Of a stretch of DNA of 22,495 bases, positions 1 to 7,364 are shown piece after piece. Under the pieces are notes generated by a model that ran no database searches, had not been told where the DNA came from, and worked only from the letters and a program-made list of their open reading frames with translations. Numbering within the stretch: the stretch's first letter is position 1; every line of letters begins with the position of its first letter. The position numbers and the translations under genes are program-made. The DNA comes from a virus, in IMG/VR virus record IMGVR_UViG_3300007533_000211, positions 1 to 22,495 of that record; one strand, given 5' to 3'.

Positions 1-347
1 ACTGGCCTCTCCAATCCGTGATCACCTATACCGCGCTGGCATTCGATGCGCACCTACCGGACGACGTCGACGGCACCGAGCCGCGGGCGCAGCTCGTGAT
101 CGACAACATCGGCGAGGAATTGGTCCAGTGGCTGGAGATGAGCAGCGGCGGCGAGGGCGCGACCGCGCGGTTCATTCAGGTATTACCGAGCGACCCCGAT
201 ACCATCGAGTACGAGGTCACGATGGACCTCGCCAATGTCGACATGACCCCCGTCGAGGTAAGCGGCGAGCTGTCGTTTGACAGCCTCGTCAACACGCCCG
301 GCGTGGCGATCCGCCATACCCCGGAAACGACCCCGGATATCTTCTGA
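1..347 (+). CDS. DUF1833-family tail protein, 5' end cut by the window
   Basis: The reading frame is open from the first bases of the window, so the true start lies upstream; a GTG at 18 is the first internal candidate and would give 109 residues. The visible part has the DUF1833 pattern: 'ALAFDAHLPDD' followed by 'AQLVIDNIGEE', a central beta-rich stretch and an acidic segment before a short C-terminus ending 'PDIF'. DUF1833 proteins are small structural or assembly proteins encoded next to the tail-tip peptidase in many siphoviruses; their exact role is not established. The stop codon overlaps the ATG of the next gene (TGATG), which indicates translational coupling. Family assignment is from pattern memory, supported by the DUF1833 - NlpC/P60 - tail-tip order. 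Confidence 0.75.
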   Translation, partial: WPLQSVITYTALAFDAHLPDDVDGTEPRAQLVIDNIGEELVQWLEMSSGGEGATARFIQVLPSDPDTIEYEVTMDLANVDMTPVEVSGELSFDSLVNTPGVAIRHTPETTPDIF

Positions 348-730
348 TGCTCGAGCATTGGTCCGACGCCTATGTCGACATGCCCTACGCCAAGGCCGAC
401 TGCGCCGAGCTTTGCGCGCTGGTGCGGCGTGAGATTTTCGGGCACACGGTCTGGCTGCCCACAGAACGCGGATTCGGCCTGCGCGACATGAACGACCAGA
501 TCGAGGGGCTGTTTCACGAGTACGTCGTTCGCACGAGCGACCCGGCAGACGGCGACGTGGCGCTCATGTTTTGTCGCGGGCGCCTCCGACACGTCGGCAT
601 CTTGTGCCTGATCGGGCGCCACACCTACGTCCTGCACGCCATGAAGATTTTCGGCCGGACCTGCCGGCACCGGACAAAGGATCTGTTCATGCACGGGCTG
701 ACGATCGAGGGATACTACAGATGGCGGTAA
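347..730 (+). CDS. NlpC/P60-type tail-associated cysteine peptidase
   Basis: 127 residues with the three landmarks of a compact NlpC/P60 papain-like fold: Cys19 in 'KADCAEL' at the head of a helix, His82 in 'RHVGIL' on a strand, and His97 in 'YVLHAM' as the likely third polar residue. Tail-associated members cleave peptidoglycan cross-bridges or process tail-tip proteins during assembly and entry. The length is short, matching stand-alone phage versions without the Mov34/JAB half found in lambda K. The ATG overlaps the stop of the DUF1833 gene, and the 3' end overlaps the tail-tip gene by 10 bp. No signal peptide is visible, as expected for a virion protein. Confidence 0.8.
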   Translation: MLEHWSDAYVDMPYAKADCAELCALVRREIFGHTVWLPTERGFGLRDMNDQIEGLFHEYVVRTSDPADGDVALMFCRGRLRHVGILCLIGRHTYVLHAMKIFGRTCRHRTKDLFMHGLTIEGYYRWR

Positions 731-3700
731 CGGCCGACATGGTGCCGCGCATTGCCTGCCGGCTGGTCTACGCGGACAACCCATTGCTGCCGGCAGCGAG
801 CCGGACGATCCTGCCCGTGCGGGTGCCCTCGGGCACGCCGCTCGCGTCGGTAATCCACGAGTACATCCCGCACATCGCGGCCGACACCGCCATCGTGCGC
901 GTCAACGACCGGATCCTCGAGCGCGACGACTGGCCGTGGTATCCGCTGTGCGATGGCGACGTGATCCATGCCGTGGCGGCGCTCGGAAACGGCGGCCATT
1001 CGGACGTCGGCCGGGCATTGCTGACGATCGCGGTCGCGGTCGCATCGATCTACGCCCCGGGTTACTTCGGCGTGACCAGCGCCTTCGGCGCCGCTGCGAC
1101 CCGGGCCGCCGTGCTGATCGCAGGGCAGTACCTCGTGAACCGGATCATTCCGCCACGCCTCCCCGACTTCAGCAACAAGCAAGCCGACACGGGCAGCCCC
1201 ACCTATTCGATCGCCGGCGGGCGCAACAGGGCCCGGGCCTACGAGCCGATGCTGCTGGTCTACGGCGACCACAATGTGGTGCCGGACATCGGCGCGAAGC
1301 CGTACACCGAGTACGAGGGGGAGGATCAGTACCTGTACCAGATCTTCCATTTCGGCGTAGCGAACAGCCTCGGCCTGTCCGACTTCAAGATCGGCGAGAC
1401 CGACTTGTCGAAGTACGACATCGACATCGGGGCCGACGTCCAGATATCGGGGTACGACGGCAAGCTGACGCTGTTCCCCGGCAACGTCGACACCATTGAG
1501 GGCGGCACCCTGACCGGCGACTCGACGTGGGTGACGCGCACGACCAGCACCGACACAACCGAGTTCGGCATCGATATCGTCGGCAGCCTCTACCAGATCG
1601 AGAAAGACGGCATCGGCAACCTGTCCTGCTCGATCGAGGCAGAGTACCGCGTGGCCGGGTCCGCGGATTCGTGGTCTCCGATCTGGCAGACGGACGTCAC
1701 GGTCACGCGCGACCACTATTGGTCCTTCGGCTATTACCCGCCGTTCGGCAACACCGAGTGGGTGCAGCTCAAGTACGACGACTCGACGGACTCGAGCAAG
1801 TACACCGGCGCGCCGCACGAGACATTCACAGTGTTTCGCGGCCGAGGCAGCTCCATCGATGTAGACGCCTACTGGCGCTGGCGCCCATACAGCGAGACCG
1901 AGAATCTGTGGACCCGGTACGGACGCGCGGGCCCTCCGACGACCGCGACGTGGAACGACGCGACGCCCCCAAAGACATACCGCCAGCGCGTCAACGCGAA
2001 GATCATCACGAACGGCACCTCGAAGCCCGTGCGGTTCACCGAAAAGGTGCGCGTGCCGCAAGGCCAGTACGAGGTCCGCGTGCGCCGGACCACGCCAGAC
2101 TTCACGGACGACAAGAAACAGGCGCAGTTCACGTTCACGCAGCTCAAGAGCTACCAGCCGGACACGGCCGACTATACCGGGCAGAAACGCGTCGCCATCA
2201 AGATCCGGGCGACCGGACAGCTCAACGGCGCGATCGATCAGTTCTCGGCCGTGGCGCATGCCCCGGTGCTCGTCTACGACGACGCGAATGCGGCGTGGGT
2301 GACGAAATACACCGCGAATGCGGCGTGGGTGTTCCTCGCGCACGCCCGCGGGCAGCACGACGCGAACGGCAAGCGCCTCTACGGCGCAGGGCTTGACGAC
2401 GAGCGGATCGACATCGAGGCAATCAAGGATTGGGCCGCCTTCTGCGAGACCAACAACCTCACCTGCAACATCGTGTTCGACAGCTACCAGAGCGTCGGCG
2501 AGCAGCTCGACACGATCGCGCAATGCGGGCGGGCCAGCAAGACGTGGGGCACAGGCAAGCTCGGCGTCGTGATCGACGAGCCCGGGGCCGTTGTGGCGGC
2601 ATTCGGCATGACCGATATCGTCGCCGGATCGTTCAAGGTCAGCTACATGACGCGAGCCGTGCCGGACCAGATCGAAGGCCAGTACATCAATGCCGAGATC
2701 GGATGGAAGCCCGACGTGGTGCGCGTGAACGTCCCCGGCGTTACCTCGCCCGAGCGCCCGACAAGCGTGCAGCTCGTGGGCGTTACGAACCCCGAGCAAG
2801 CCGCGCGCGAGGTGAACCTGATCGCGGCGTCGCAGTATTACCATCGCAAGCGGATCGAGTGGCAGACCGACGCAGCCGGCCTCGTCGTCCTGCGCGGCGA
2901 CACCGTGAGCCTGTCCCACGACCTCACCCGATGGGACTACAGCGGGCGCATCACCGCCGGAGACACGACCAACATCACGCTCTCGCGCGAGATCCCGTTC
3001 TACGGCCTCGACACGGCCGTATGGATCATGGCGATTCAGCCGGACGGCACGCAGACCTACCACGACGTGCAGCCGCAGGCGGTGGGGCAGAGCGATGCAA
3101 TCGAGCTGCTCACGCCCCTGCCCGCGGCGCCGACCGTCGACTGGCGATTCTTTGCCGGCACCAGCAGTACCCCCGGCAAGAAGCTGAAGATCATCGACGT
3201 GCGCCCGGCCAGCATGAACCGCATTCGGATCTCGGCCGTCGAGGAAGTCGACGAATACTACGCGGCCGCGGACGGCACCTTCGACGTGCCCGGAAGCGTG
3301 ACGGGATACCGCGACGCGCTCGCCGGCTCGATCGGATTCGATGAGCAAGTGCTGACCGGGGACGGCGTCACCCGCGTCTACATCACGTGGGAGCTGGTGG
3401 ATGCGGATTCCGCGCGCCTGCGCGTGCGCGTCAACGGCGGCAACTACACCGAGTACCCGGTCACCACCGCGCGATCGCAGCACATCGACGTCATGCAGGA
3501 CGACGTGATCGACGTCGAGGTCAAGCCGATTCAGAGCAACGCGCTGCTCGGGCCGAAGGGCGGCGTTACTGCCACCGCCACGCATACCGTCGCCGGGATC
3601 GGCGGCGCCCCGCCAGACGTGCAGGACTTCGCAGCATCGCGCTCCGGCAAAACCGATCGCATTCGACTGTCGTGGACCAGCGTCGCCAACGATGGGTACC

Positions 3701-5211
3701 GCTGGCTCAAGCAATACGAGATCCGCAAGGGCGCGAATTGGGGACAGGCAGTAAAGGTGGCGACAACCACCGATACAAACTACGAGCTGATCACGGCGCA
3801 GAACGGCACATTCCTGATCGAGGCAATCAACACGCGCCTGCAGGGCAGCACCACTGCGGCCGCCGTGATCATCAACACGGCGGCCGACATCAACGTCGTG
3901 GTGCAGGGCGACGAAGCGCCATCGTGGACGGGCGTCGGCACGAATGTGAACGTATCCGGGGGCACGCTCGAGCAAACAGACGCGACGGCCGAAGCCCGGT
4001 ACGAGGCCGACGACGTCGACATCGGGGCCGTGCTCACGTCGCGCATCGAGCTCGAATGGCAACCCGTCGGGCAAAGCATCGGAGACACGTGGGACAACTG
4101 GACCGACCCGTGGACCAGATATGGCAGCGGCTGGACGTGGGCCGGACCGACCGACGTCGTCGATGCAGATATCGAGGTGGCCACCAGCGACACCGACGCG
4201 CCGACCCCGACGACCGTGCCCGACTCGGGGCCGAACAGCAACGCAGCGACGCTGGCCGGGGGGACGAAGTTCTCGCTCGAGGCACTCGCCCCCGGCTTGC
4301 CCGGAAGCATCGTGTTCCCCAACACGGCCAGCGGAGACTCTGCGACACTCAACATCGGTGCTTCGGCCGCCGACCTCGGCATGTCCAGCAACCGATTCAC
4401 GGTCGAGTGCTGGTACAAGCCCGCGACGTTCAACTATCTCGTCGACATTTTCCGGTTCGGCGGATACGGCGCCGGCATCTGGACACTTTCCGTAGCGTCG
4501 AACGGCATGGTGGTGGTCAACATCACGGATTCCTCTTCCATAAATCATTCAGCGCTCGGCGGGAGCCTTACGCTTGGCGAGCCGGCCCGGATCGCGGGCG
4601 TTTACGACGGCACGGACGTGATCGCCTACATCAACGACACGGAAGTCGCGCGCACGACCGTGGGCGCCATCACCTTGAACACCACGGCCACCGGATCGGT
4701 CGGGAAGCCTTCGGGCAGCCTGTCAGAGCTTCGCGTCTGGAACATCGCCCGCACCCCGGCCGAGCTGCAGGCCACCGCCGGCGCGCGCCTCGCCGGCACG
4801 GAGACCGGCCTCACGGGCTACTGGAAAGGCGCCGACCAGCTCGGATTCACCGACTGGCGCCCGTACACCCCGGGGTATGCAACATTCCGGCACCTCAAGG
4901 TGCGCGCCACCATGCGCTCGCTCAACGGCGCTCTTTACAGAGCCGGCCTGACCGAGCTCAAGCACATCATCGACGTGCCGGACGTGGTGCAGACGTGGGA
5001 GGATGAGCCGATTGCGGCGGGAGGGACAACGCTCTCTTTCACGCCCCCGTTCACGGCGACGCCGCGCGTGTTCGTCACGATCCAAGGCGGTGCCGCCGGC
5101 GACACCTACAAGGTAACCGGCAAGAGCACGGCCGGCGTTACCATCCAGTGCTTCGACACCAATGGAACGGCCGTCGCGCGCTCCTGCGACGTCCGCGCCG
5201 AGGGATACTGA
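721..5211 (+). CDS. TipJ/gpJ-like tail-tip host-specificity protein with LamG domain
   Basis: About 1496 residues. The ATG at 721 is chosen because GAGGG lies about 10 bp upstream and the gene then overlaps the peptidase stop slightly. Residues 1-95 look like the small beta-grasp-type head of TipJ proteins. Residues 98-150 are hydrophobic and Ala-rich. After that come 'PTYSIAGGRNRARAYEP', 'VYGDHNVVPDIGAKPYTEY' and 'DQYLYQIFHFG', hallmarks of the TipJ/host-specificity family. A fibronectin-III-like segment spans about 963-1045. A LamG/concanavalin-like beta sandwich spans about 1178-1375, containing 'RFTVECWYKP' and 'LSELRVWNIARTPAEL', and a short beta tip follows. Family members form the central tail tip and contact the receptor; the LamG module is plausibly carbohydrate-binding (inference). 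An imperfect 30-bp duplication lies at 2283-2331. Confidence 0.88.
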   Translation: MAVTADMVPRIACRLVYADNPLLPAASRTILPVRVPSGTPLASVIHEYIPHIAADTAIVRVNDRILERDDWPWYPLCDGDVIHAVAALGNGGHSDVGRALLTIAVAVASIYAPGYFGVTSAFGAAATRAAVLIAGQYLVNRIIPPRLPDFSNKQADTGSPTYSIAGGRNRARAYEPMLLVYGDHNVVPDIGAKPYTEYEGEDQYLYQIFHFGVANSLGLSDFKIGETDLSKYDIDIGADVQISGYDGKLTLFPGNVDTIEGGTLTGDSTWVTRTTSTDTTEFGIDIVGSLYQIEKDGIGNLSCSIEAEYRVAGSADSWSPIWQTDVTVTRDHYWSFGYYPPFGNTEWVQLKYDDSTDSSKYTGAPHETFTVFRGRGSSIDVDAYWRWRPYSETENLWTRYGRAGPPTTATWNDATPPKTYRQRVNAKIITNGTSKPVRFTEKVRVPQGQYEVRVRRTTPDFTDDKKQAQFTFTQLKSYQPDTADYTGQKRVAIKIRATGQLNGAIDQFSAVAHAPVLVYDDANAAWVTKYTANAAWVFLAHARGQHDANGKRLYGAGLDDERIDIEAIKDWAAFCETNNLTCNIVFDSYQSVGEQLDTIAQCGRASKTWGTGKLGVVIDEPGAVVAAFGMTDIVAGSFKVSYMTRAVPDQIEGQYINAEIGWKPDVVRVNVPGVTSPERPTSVQLVGVTNPEQAAREVNLIAASQYYHRKRIEWQTDAAGLVVLRGDTVSLSHDLTRWDYSGRITAGDTTNITLSREIPFYGLDTAVWIMAIQPDGTQTYHDVQPQAVGQSDAIELLTPLPAAPTVDWRFFAGTSSTPGKKLKIIDVRPASMNRIRISAVEEVDEYYAAADGTFDVPGSVTGYRDALAGSIGFDEQVLTGDGVTRVYITWELVDADSARLRVRVNGGNYTEYPVTTARSQHIDVMQDDVIDVEVKPIQSNALLGPKGGVTATATHTVAGIGGAPPDVQDFAASRSGKTDRIRLSWTSVANDGYRWLKQYEIRKGANWGQAVKVATTTDTNYELITAQNGTFLIEAINTRLQGSTTAAAVIINTAADINVVVQGDEAPSWTGVGTNVNVSGGTLEQTDATAEARYEADDVDIGAVLTSRIELEWQPVGQSIGDTWDNWTDPWTRYGSGWTWAGPTDVVDADIEVATSDTDAPTPTTVPDSGPNSNAATLAGGTKFSLEALAPGLPGSIVFPNTASGDSATLNIGASAADLGMSSNRFTVECWYKPATFNYLVDIFRFGGYGAGIWTLSVASNGMVVVNITDSSSINHSALGGSLTLGEPARIAGVYDGTDVIAYINDTEVARTTVGAITLNTTATGSVGKPSGSLSELRVWNIARTPAELQATAGARLAGTETGLTGYWKGADQLGFTDWRPYTPGYATFRHLKVRATMRSLNGALYRAGLTELKHIIDVPDVVQTWEDEPIAAGGTTLSFTPPFTATPRVFVTIQGGAAGDTYKVTGKSTAGVTIQCFDTNGTAVARSCDVRAEGY
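2283..2331 (+). repeat. Short in-frame direct repeat inside the tail-tip gene
   Basis: A 19-bp sequence beginning CGCGAATGCGG occurs at 2283-2301 and again at 2313-2331, exactly 30 bp apart. It encodes two copies of 'ANAAWV' separated by a few residues. The offset is a multiple of three, so the reading frame is kept. It looks like a recent small tandem duplication within the tail-tip protein rather than a regulatory element. Confidence 0.6.
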
Positions 5212-5212
5212 T

Positions 5213-5668
5213 ATGTCGCAGGACTTCGCATTTCTCGACCAGACATCGGGCGGCAACAGCCCCCTCGATAGCTTCCCGAAGCTGCAGACCCTGTTCCTCG
5301 CCGTACTCAGCGCATGCTCGGGCACAACCGAGCCGAGCAAGACGTGGGCCGGCCAGCTATGGCTCGACACCTCCGCATCGATGCTGCGCGTTCGCAACGA
5401 CGCGAACGACGGCTGGATCGACCTTCTGGATATGAGCACCGGGCAGGTGGCAAACGCGGCCGCGCTCGAGGGCAACGCGGCTTCGGCTTTCGCCCCGGCA
5501 TCCCACGTCGCAAACACGAGCAACCCGCACGGCGTCACGGCCGCGCAGGTACAGCTCGGCAACGTGCTCAACAAGACCCTCAGGTTCGAGAAGAACGGCG
5601 GGGCCGCGCTGAACGCCACGTGGAATTTCAACACCGCCACCGGCGAGCTCGCCATAACTACCAGCTAA
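5213..5668 (+). CDS. Short tail-fibre-like protein
   Basis: 151 residues, ATG one base after the tail-tip stop (TGATATG), so translationally coupled. Residues about 40-70 contain 'WAGQLWLDTSASMLRVRND', a pattern common at the base of phage fibre proteins ('G-x-LWxDTS...LxxRN'). Residues about 100-115 contain 'SNPHGVTAAQVQLGNVLN', the recurring 'NPHGVT..Q.GLGNV.N' motif of trimeric tail fibres. The C-terminus is beta-rich and short, with no visible receptor-binding head, so it may be an adaptor or base onto which another appendage protein mounts. Function beyond tail fibre-like is inference. Confidence 0.72.
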   Translation: MSQDFAFLDQTSGGNSPLDSFPKLQTLFLAVLSACSGTTEPSKTWAGQLWLDTSASMLRVRNDANDGWIDLLDMSTGQVANAAALEGNAASAFAPASHVANTSNPHGVTAAQVQLGNVLNKTLRFEKNGGAALNATWNFNTATGELAITTS

Positions 5669-5669
5669 G

Positions 5670-5679
5670 GGGGCGCCCC
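5670..5679 (+). repeat. 10-bp palindrome overlapping a ribosome binding site
   Basis: GGGGCGCCCC is a perfect palindrome directly over the Shine-Dalgarno stretch (AAGGGGG) of the gene starting at 5681. It could partly hide the ribosome binding site in the mRNA. It is short and very GC-rich, so chance is possible in this genome. Confidence 0.35.
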
Positions 5680-5680
5680 G

Positions 5681-6802
5681 ATGGGCATCACAATCGACGG
5701 GACGTCCCTGACGGCCATCACGATCGACGGCACCGCGGTCTCGCGCGTGACCGTGGACGGCGTCGAGGTCTGGAGCCTGCGCAAGATCTGGACCTCATCG
5801 GACAGCTACGGATCCGGCACCGCGGAAACGATCGAGTACCTCTCCGACACGAACAATGCGTCCGGGCCGACATCGCAATTCAGCGTATCGCCAACCTACG
5901 ACACCTCCGGGCTGCCAAACGGCGCCCGGTACGACCCCACGGACGGCGGCGGCGTGTTCCTGCGGAGCAACGGCATCACGAAGGTGCTGCCCGACCAGAC
6001 GACCGCGTGGGAGCTGACCCCGCCGAGCGGAAACTTCTCAGGCATCGACCTCAGCTCCAGCTACGTCTACTTCAGCTACGGCAGCGGCCTCACGCATTCG
6101 ATCGAACGGCGGACTCTGGACACGGGGTCGGCCGCAGGCGACTCGTGGAGCTTCTACTTCAATCAGGCATTCGGCGGCTACGGCCTGCACAACTTCAAGG
6201 TCGACGCGGCCGGCGATATCTTCGCGGGCGTATGGCGGTCGGCCTACAGCGACGTGCACGAGATCCGCGCAGCATCGGGCAGCGTGCAGGGCGGCGCGGT
6301 CGCGCAGCTTTACCACTACACCCCGCCAAACTACACGGACAGCATCGAGGGATTCCAGCCGGACGCGGCCGGGAACCTCTACGCCGTGCTGCAGGACGGC
6401 AACGACTACTCGCACTTCCGGGTCGTCAAGATCGCCATCGACGGCACCACCACATGGACGCAGACCTTCGCCGGGCTTGGCACCAGCTCGGTCGTGAGGG
6501 TTGCGCCGGCGGGGCAGGTGTTCGTGATCTTCGGGAACAGCAGCGACACCCTGCTTCTCGATGGCGCGGACGGGAGTACCGTGTGGGGGCCGGGCACCCA
6601 TACGTGGCCGCTCGGCGTGTCGGAGGATGGCGTGCGCCTCTCCAGCGACGGGTTCGCCTACGGCATCGACACCTCCGCTGGCGGAAACTCCACGAAGCTC
6701 GATCTCGCCGGCGGCCTCACGCAGGTCTGGACCTACGACAACGGCGGCTACCAGCACTCGATCACGCCGCAGGGCGGGGACGAGGCGCAGGGATTCTGGT
6801 AG
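5681..6802 (+). CDS. Putative virion appendage protein, propeller-like
   Basis: 373 residues with a strong ribosome binding site (AAGGGGG) 7-8 bp before the ATG. The N-terminus has three tandem 'ITIDGT'-type units (residues 2-30), a recurrent head motif of phage tail appendages. The rest is rich in Gly, Asp and aromatic residues, with repeated short blades such as 'FKVDAAGDIFAGVWR', 'FQPDAAGNLYAVLQDG', 'VRVAPAGQVFVIFG' and 'VRLSSDGFAYGID'. These resemble NHL/PQQ/SMP-30-like beta-propeller blades ('D-x-x-G-x-x-Y-x'). I infer a beta-propeller receptor-binding or decoration protein on the virion. I do not recognise a named family. Position between tail-tip and other appendage genes supports a structural role. 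Confidence 0.6.
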   Translation: MGITIDGTSLTAITIDGTAVSRVTVDGVEVWSLRKIWTSSDSYGSGTAETIEYLSDTNNASGPTSQFSVSPTYDTSGLPNGARYDPTDGGGVFLRSNGITKVLPDQTTAWELTPPSGNFSGIDLSSSYVYFSYGSGLTHSIERRTLDTGSAAGDSWSFYFNQAFGGYGLHNFKVDAAGDIFAGVWRSAYSDVHEIRAASGSVQGGAVAQLYHYTPPNYTDSIEGFQPDAAGNLYAVLQDGNDYSHFRVVKIAIDGTTTWTQTFAGLGTSSVVRVAPAGQVFVIFGNSSDTLLLDGADGSTVWGPGTHTWPLGVSEDGVRLSSDGFAYGIDTSAGGNSTKLDLAGGLTQVWTYDNGGYQHSITPQGGDEAQGFW

Positions 6803-6884
6803 GAGAAATCTCCCCCCTGCCGGCCCCTCGCCCGCGGGGTAGGATTGGCCGGGCATAGCGGTTTCGACCGACTGGAGACGGACG
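6803..6884 (+). other. Structured intergenic segment
   Basis: This 82-bp gap holds a small inverted repeat GGAGA/TCTCC (6802-6813), then CCGGCC (6820-6825) facing GGCCGG (6847-6852), and CGGT-TTCG-ACCG at 6859-6870. None is followed by a T-run, so I do not call an intrinsic terminator. It may be an RNA-processing or promoter region separating the appendage genes. A ribosome binding site (GGAGACGGACG) precedes the ATG at 6885. Confidence 0.3.
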
Positions 6885-7328
6885 ATGAGCGATGACGTGT
6901 TCAATGTGGCGCGCGGCCGCCTGCGCGAGAAGGTGCTCAACGGCGGCGCCAATTTCGGGATCCTGATTCTCAAGGCGGTCGAGGCCGACGCCACGCTGGC
7001 GGATCGCGCCACCGTCGCCGACATACTGGCGCAAGCCGGCAACGTTGAGGCCGACTTCACCAACTACATCCGCAAGACCGGGCTCTCCCCGACCGACCTC
7101 GGCCCCGACAATGCGGCCGAAACCGCGTCTGTCGATCTGGCAAACCCGACGTGGGCCAACGCGGGTGGCGCCACGAACAACACGACAGCGAAGCTCATCT
7201 TCTTCTTCGACGAAGGCGGCACCGATGCCACCCGAATCCCGATGACCTTCCACGACTTCGTCGCCACGACCAACGGCAACGACCTGAACGGGATCGTCGA
7301 CGCGGCCGGATTCTACGGCTCGCAGTAA
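6885..7328 (+). CDS. Hypothetical virion structural protein
   Basis: 147 residues, ATG preceded by GGAG at good spacing. The N-terminal third is helical ('MSDDVFNVARGRLREKVLNG'), a middle block reads 'ANFGILILKAVEADATLADRATVADIL', and the C-terminal half has 'TTAKLIFFFDEGGTDATRIPMTFHDF' before a short Gly-rich end. This helix-then-beta layout recalls small structural proteins encoded near tail-fibre genes in other siphoviruses ('VFN.A.G...' starts), but I cannot assign a Pfam family with confidence. No membrane segment or signal peptide. Location in the appendage cluster suggests a virion component. Confidence 0.6.
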   Translation: MSDDVFNVARGRLREKVLNGGANFGILILKAVEADATLADRATVADILAQAGNVEADFTNYIRKTGLSPTDLGPDNAAETASVDLANPTWANAGGATNNTTAKLIFFFDEGGTDATRIPMTFHDFVATTNGNDLNGIVDAAGFYGSQ

Positions 7329-7337
7329 TCACCGGGG

Positions 7338-7352
7338 CCCGGCCCCGCCGGG
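7338..7352 (+). repeat. GC-rich hairpin between structural genes
   Basis: CCCGGC and GCCGGG form a perfect 6-bp stem with a CCC loop in the 36-bp gap before the gene at 7365. No T-run follows on either strand, so it is not a standard terminator. It may limit read-through or stabilise mRNA ends, or be chance in GC-rich DNA. Confidence 0.35.
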
Positions 7353-7364
7353 CGAGGCACCCGC

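Noticed and set aside
715-4548. A very long open frame on the minus strand opposite the tail-tip gene
   Set aside because: It is a mirror of the plus-strand gene in GC-rich DNA; composition is Arg/Val/Asp/Gly-rich with no recognisable domain and no ribosome binding site, while the plus strand has clear TipJ motifs.
6806-6816. Shared 11-mer AAATCTCCCCC at 6806-6816 and 18130-18140, considered as a common late-promoter or processing motif
   Set aside because: In 22 kb many 11-mer matches between sites are expected by chance, and the surrounding sequences do not align; two copies are too few to call a motif.
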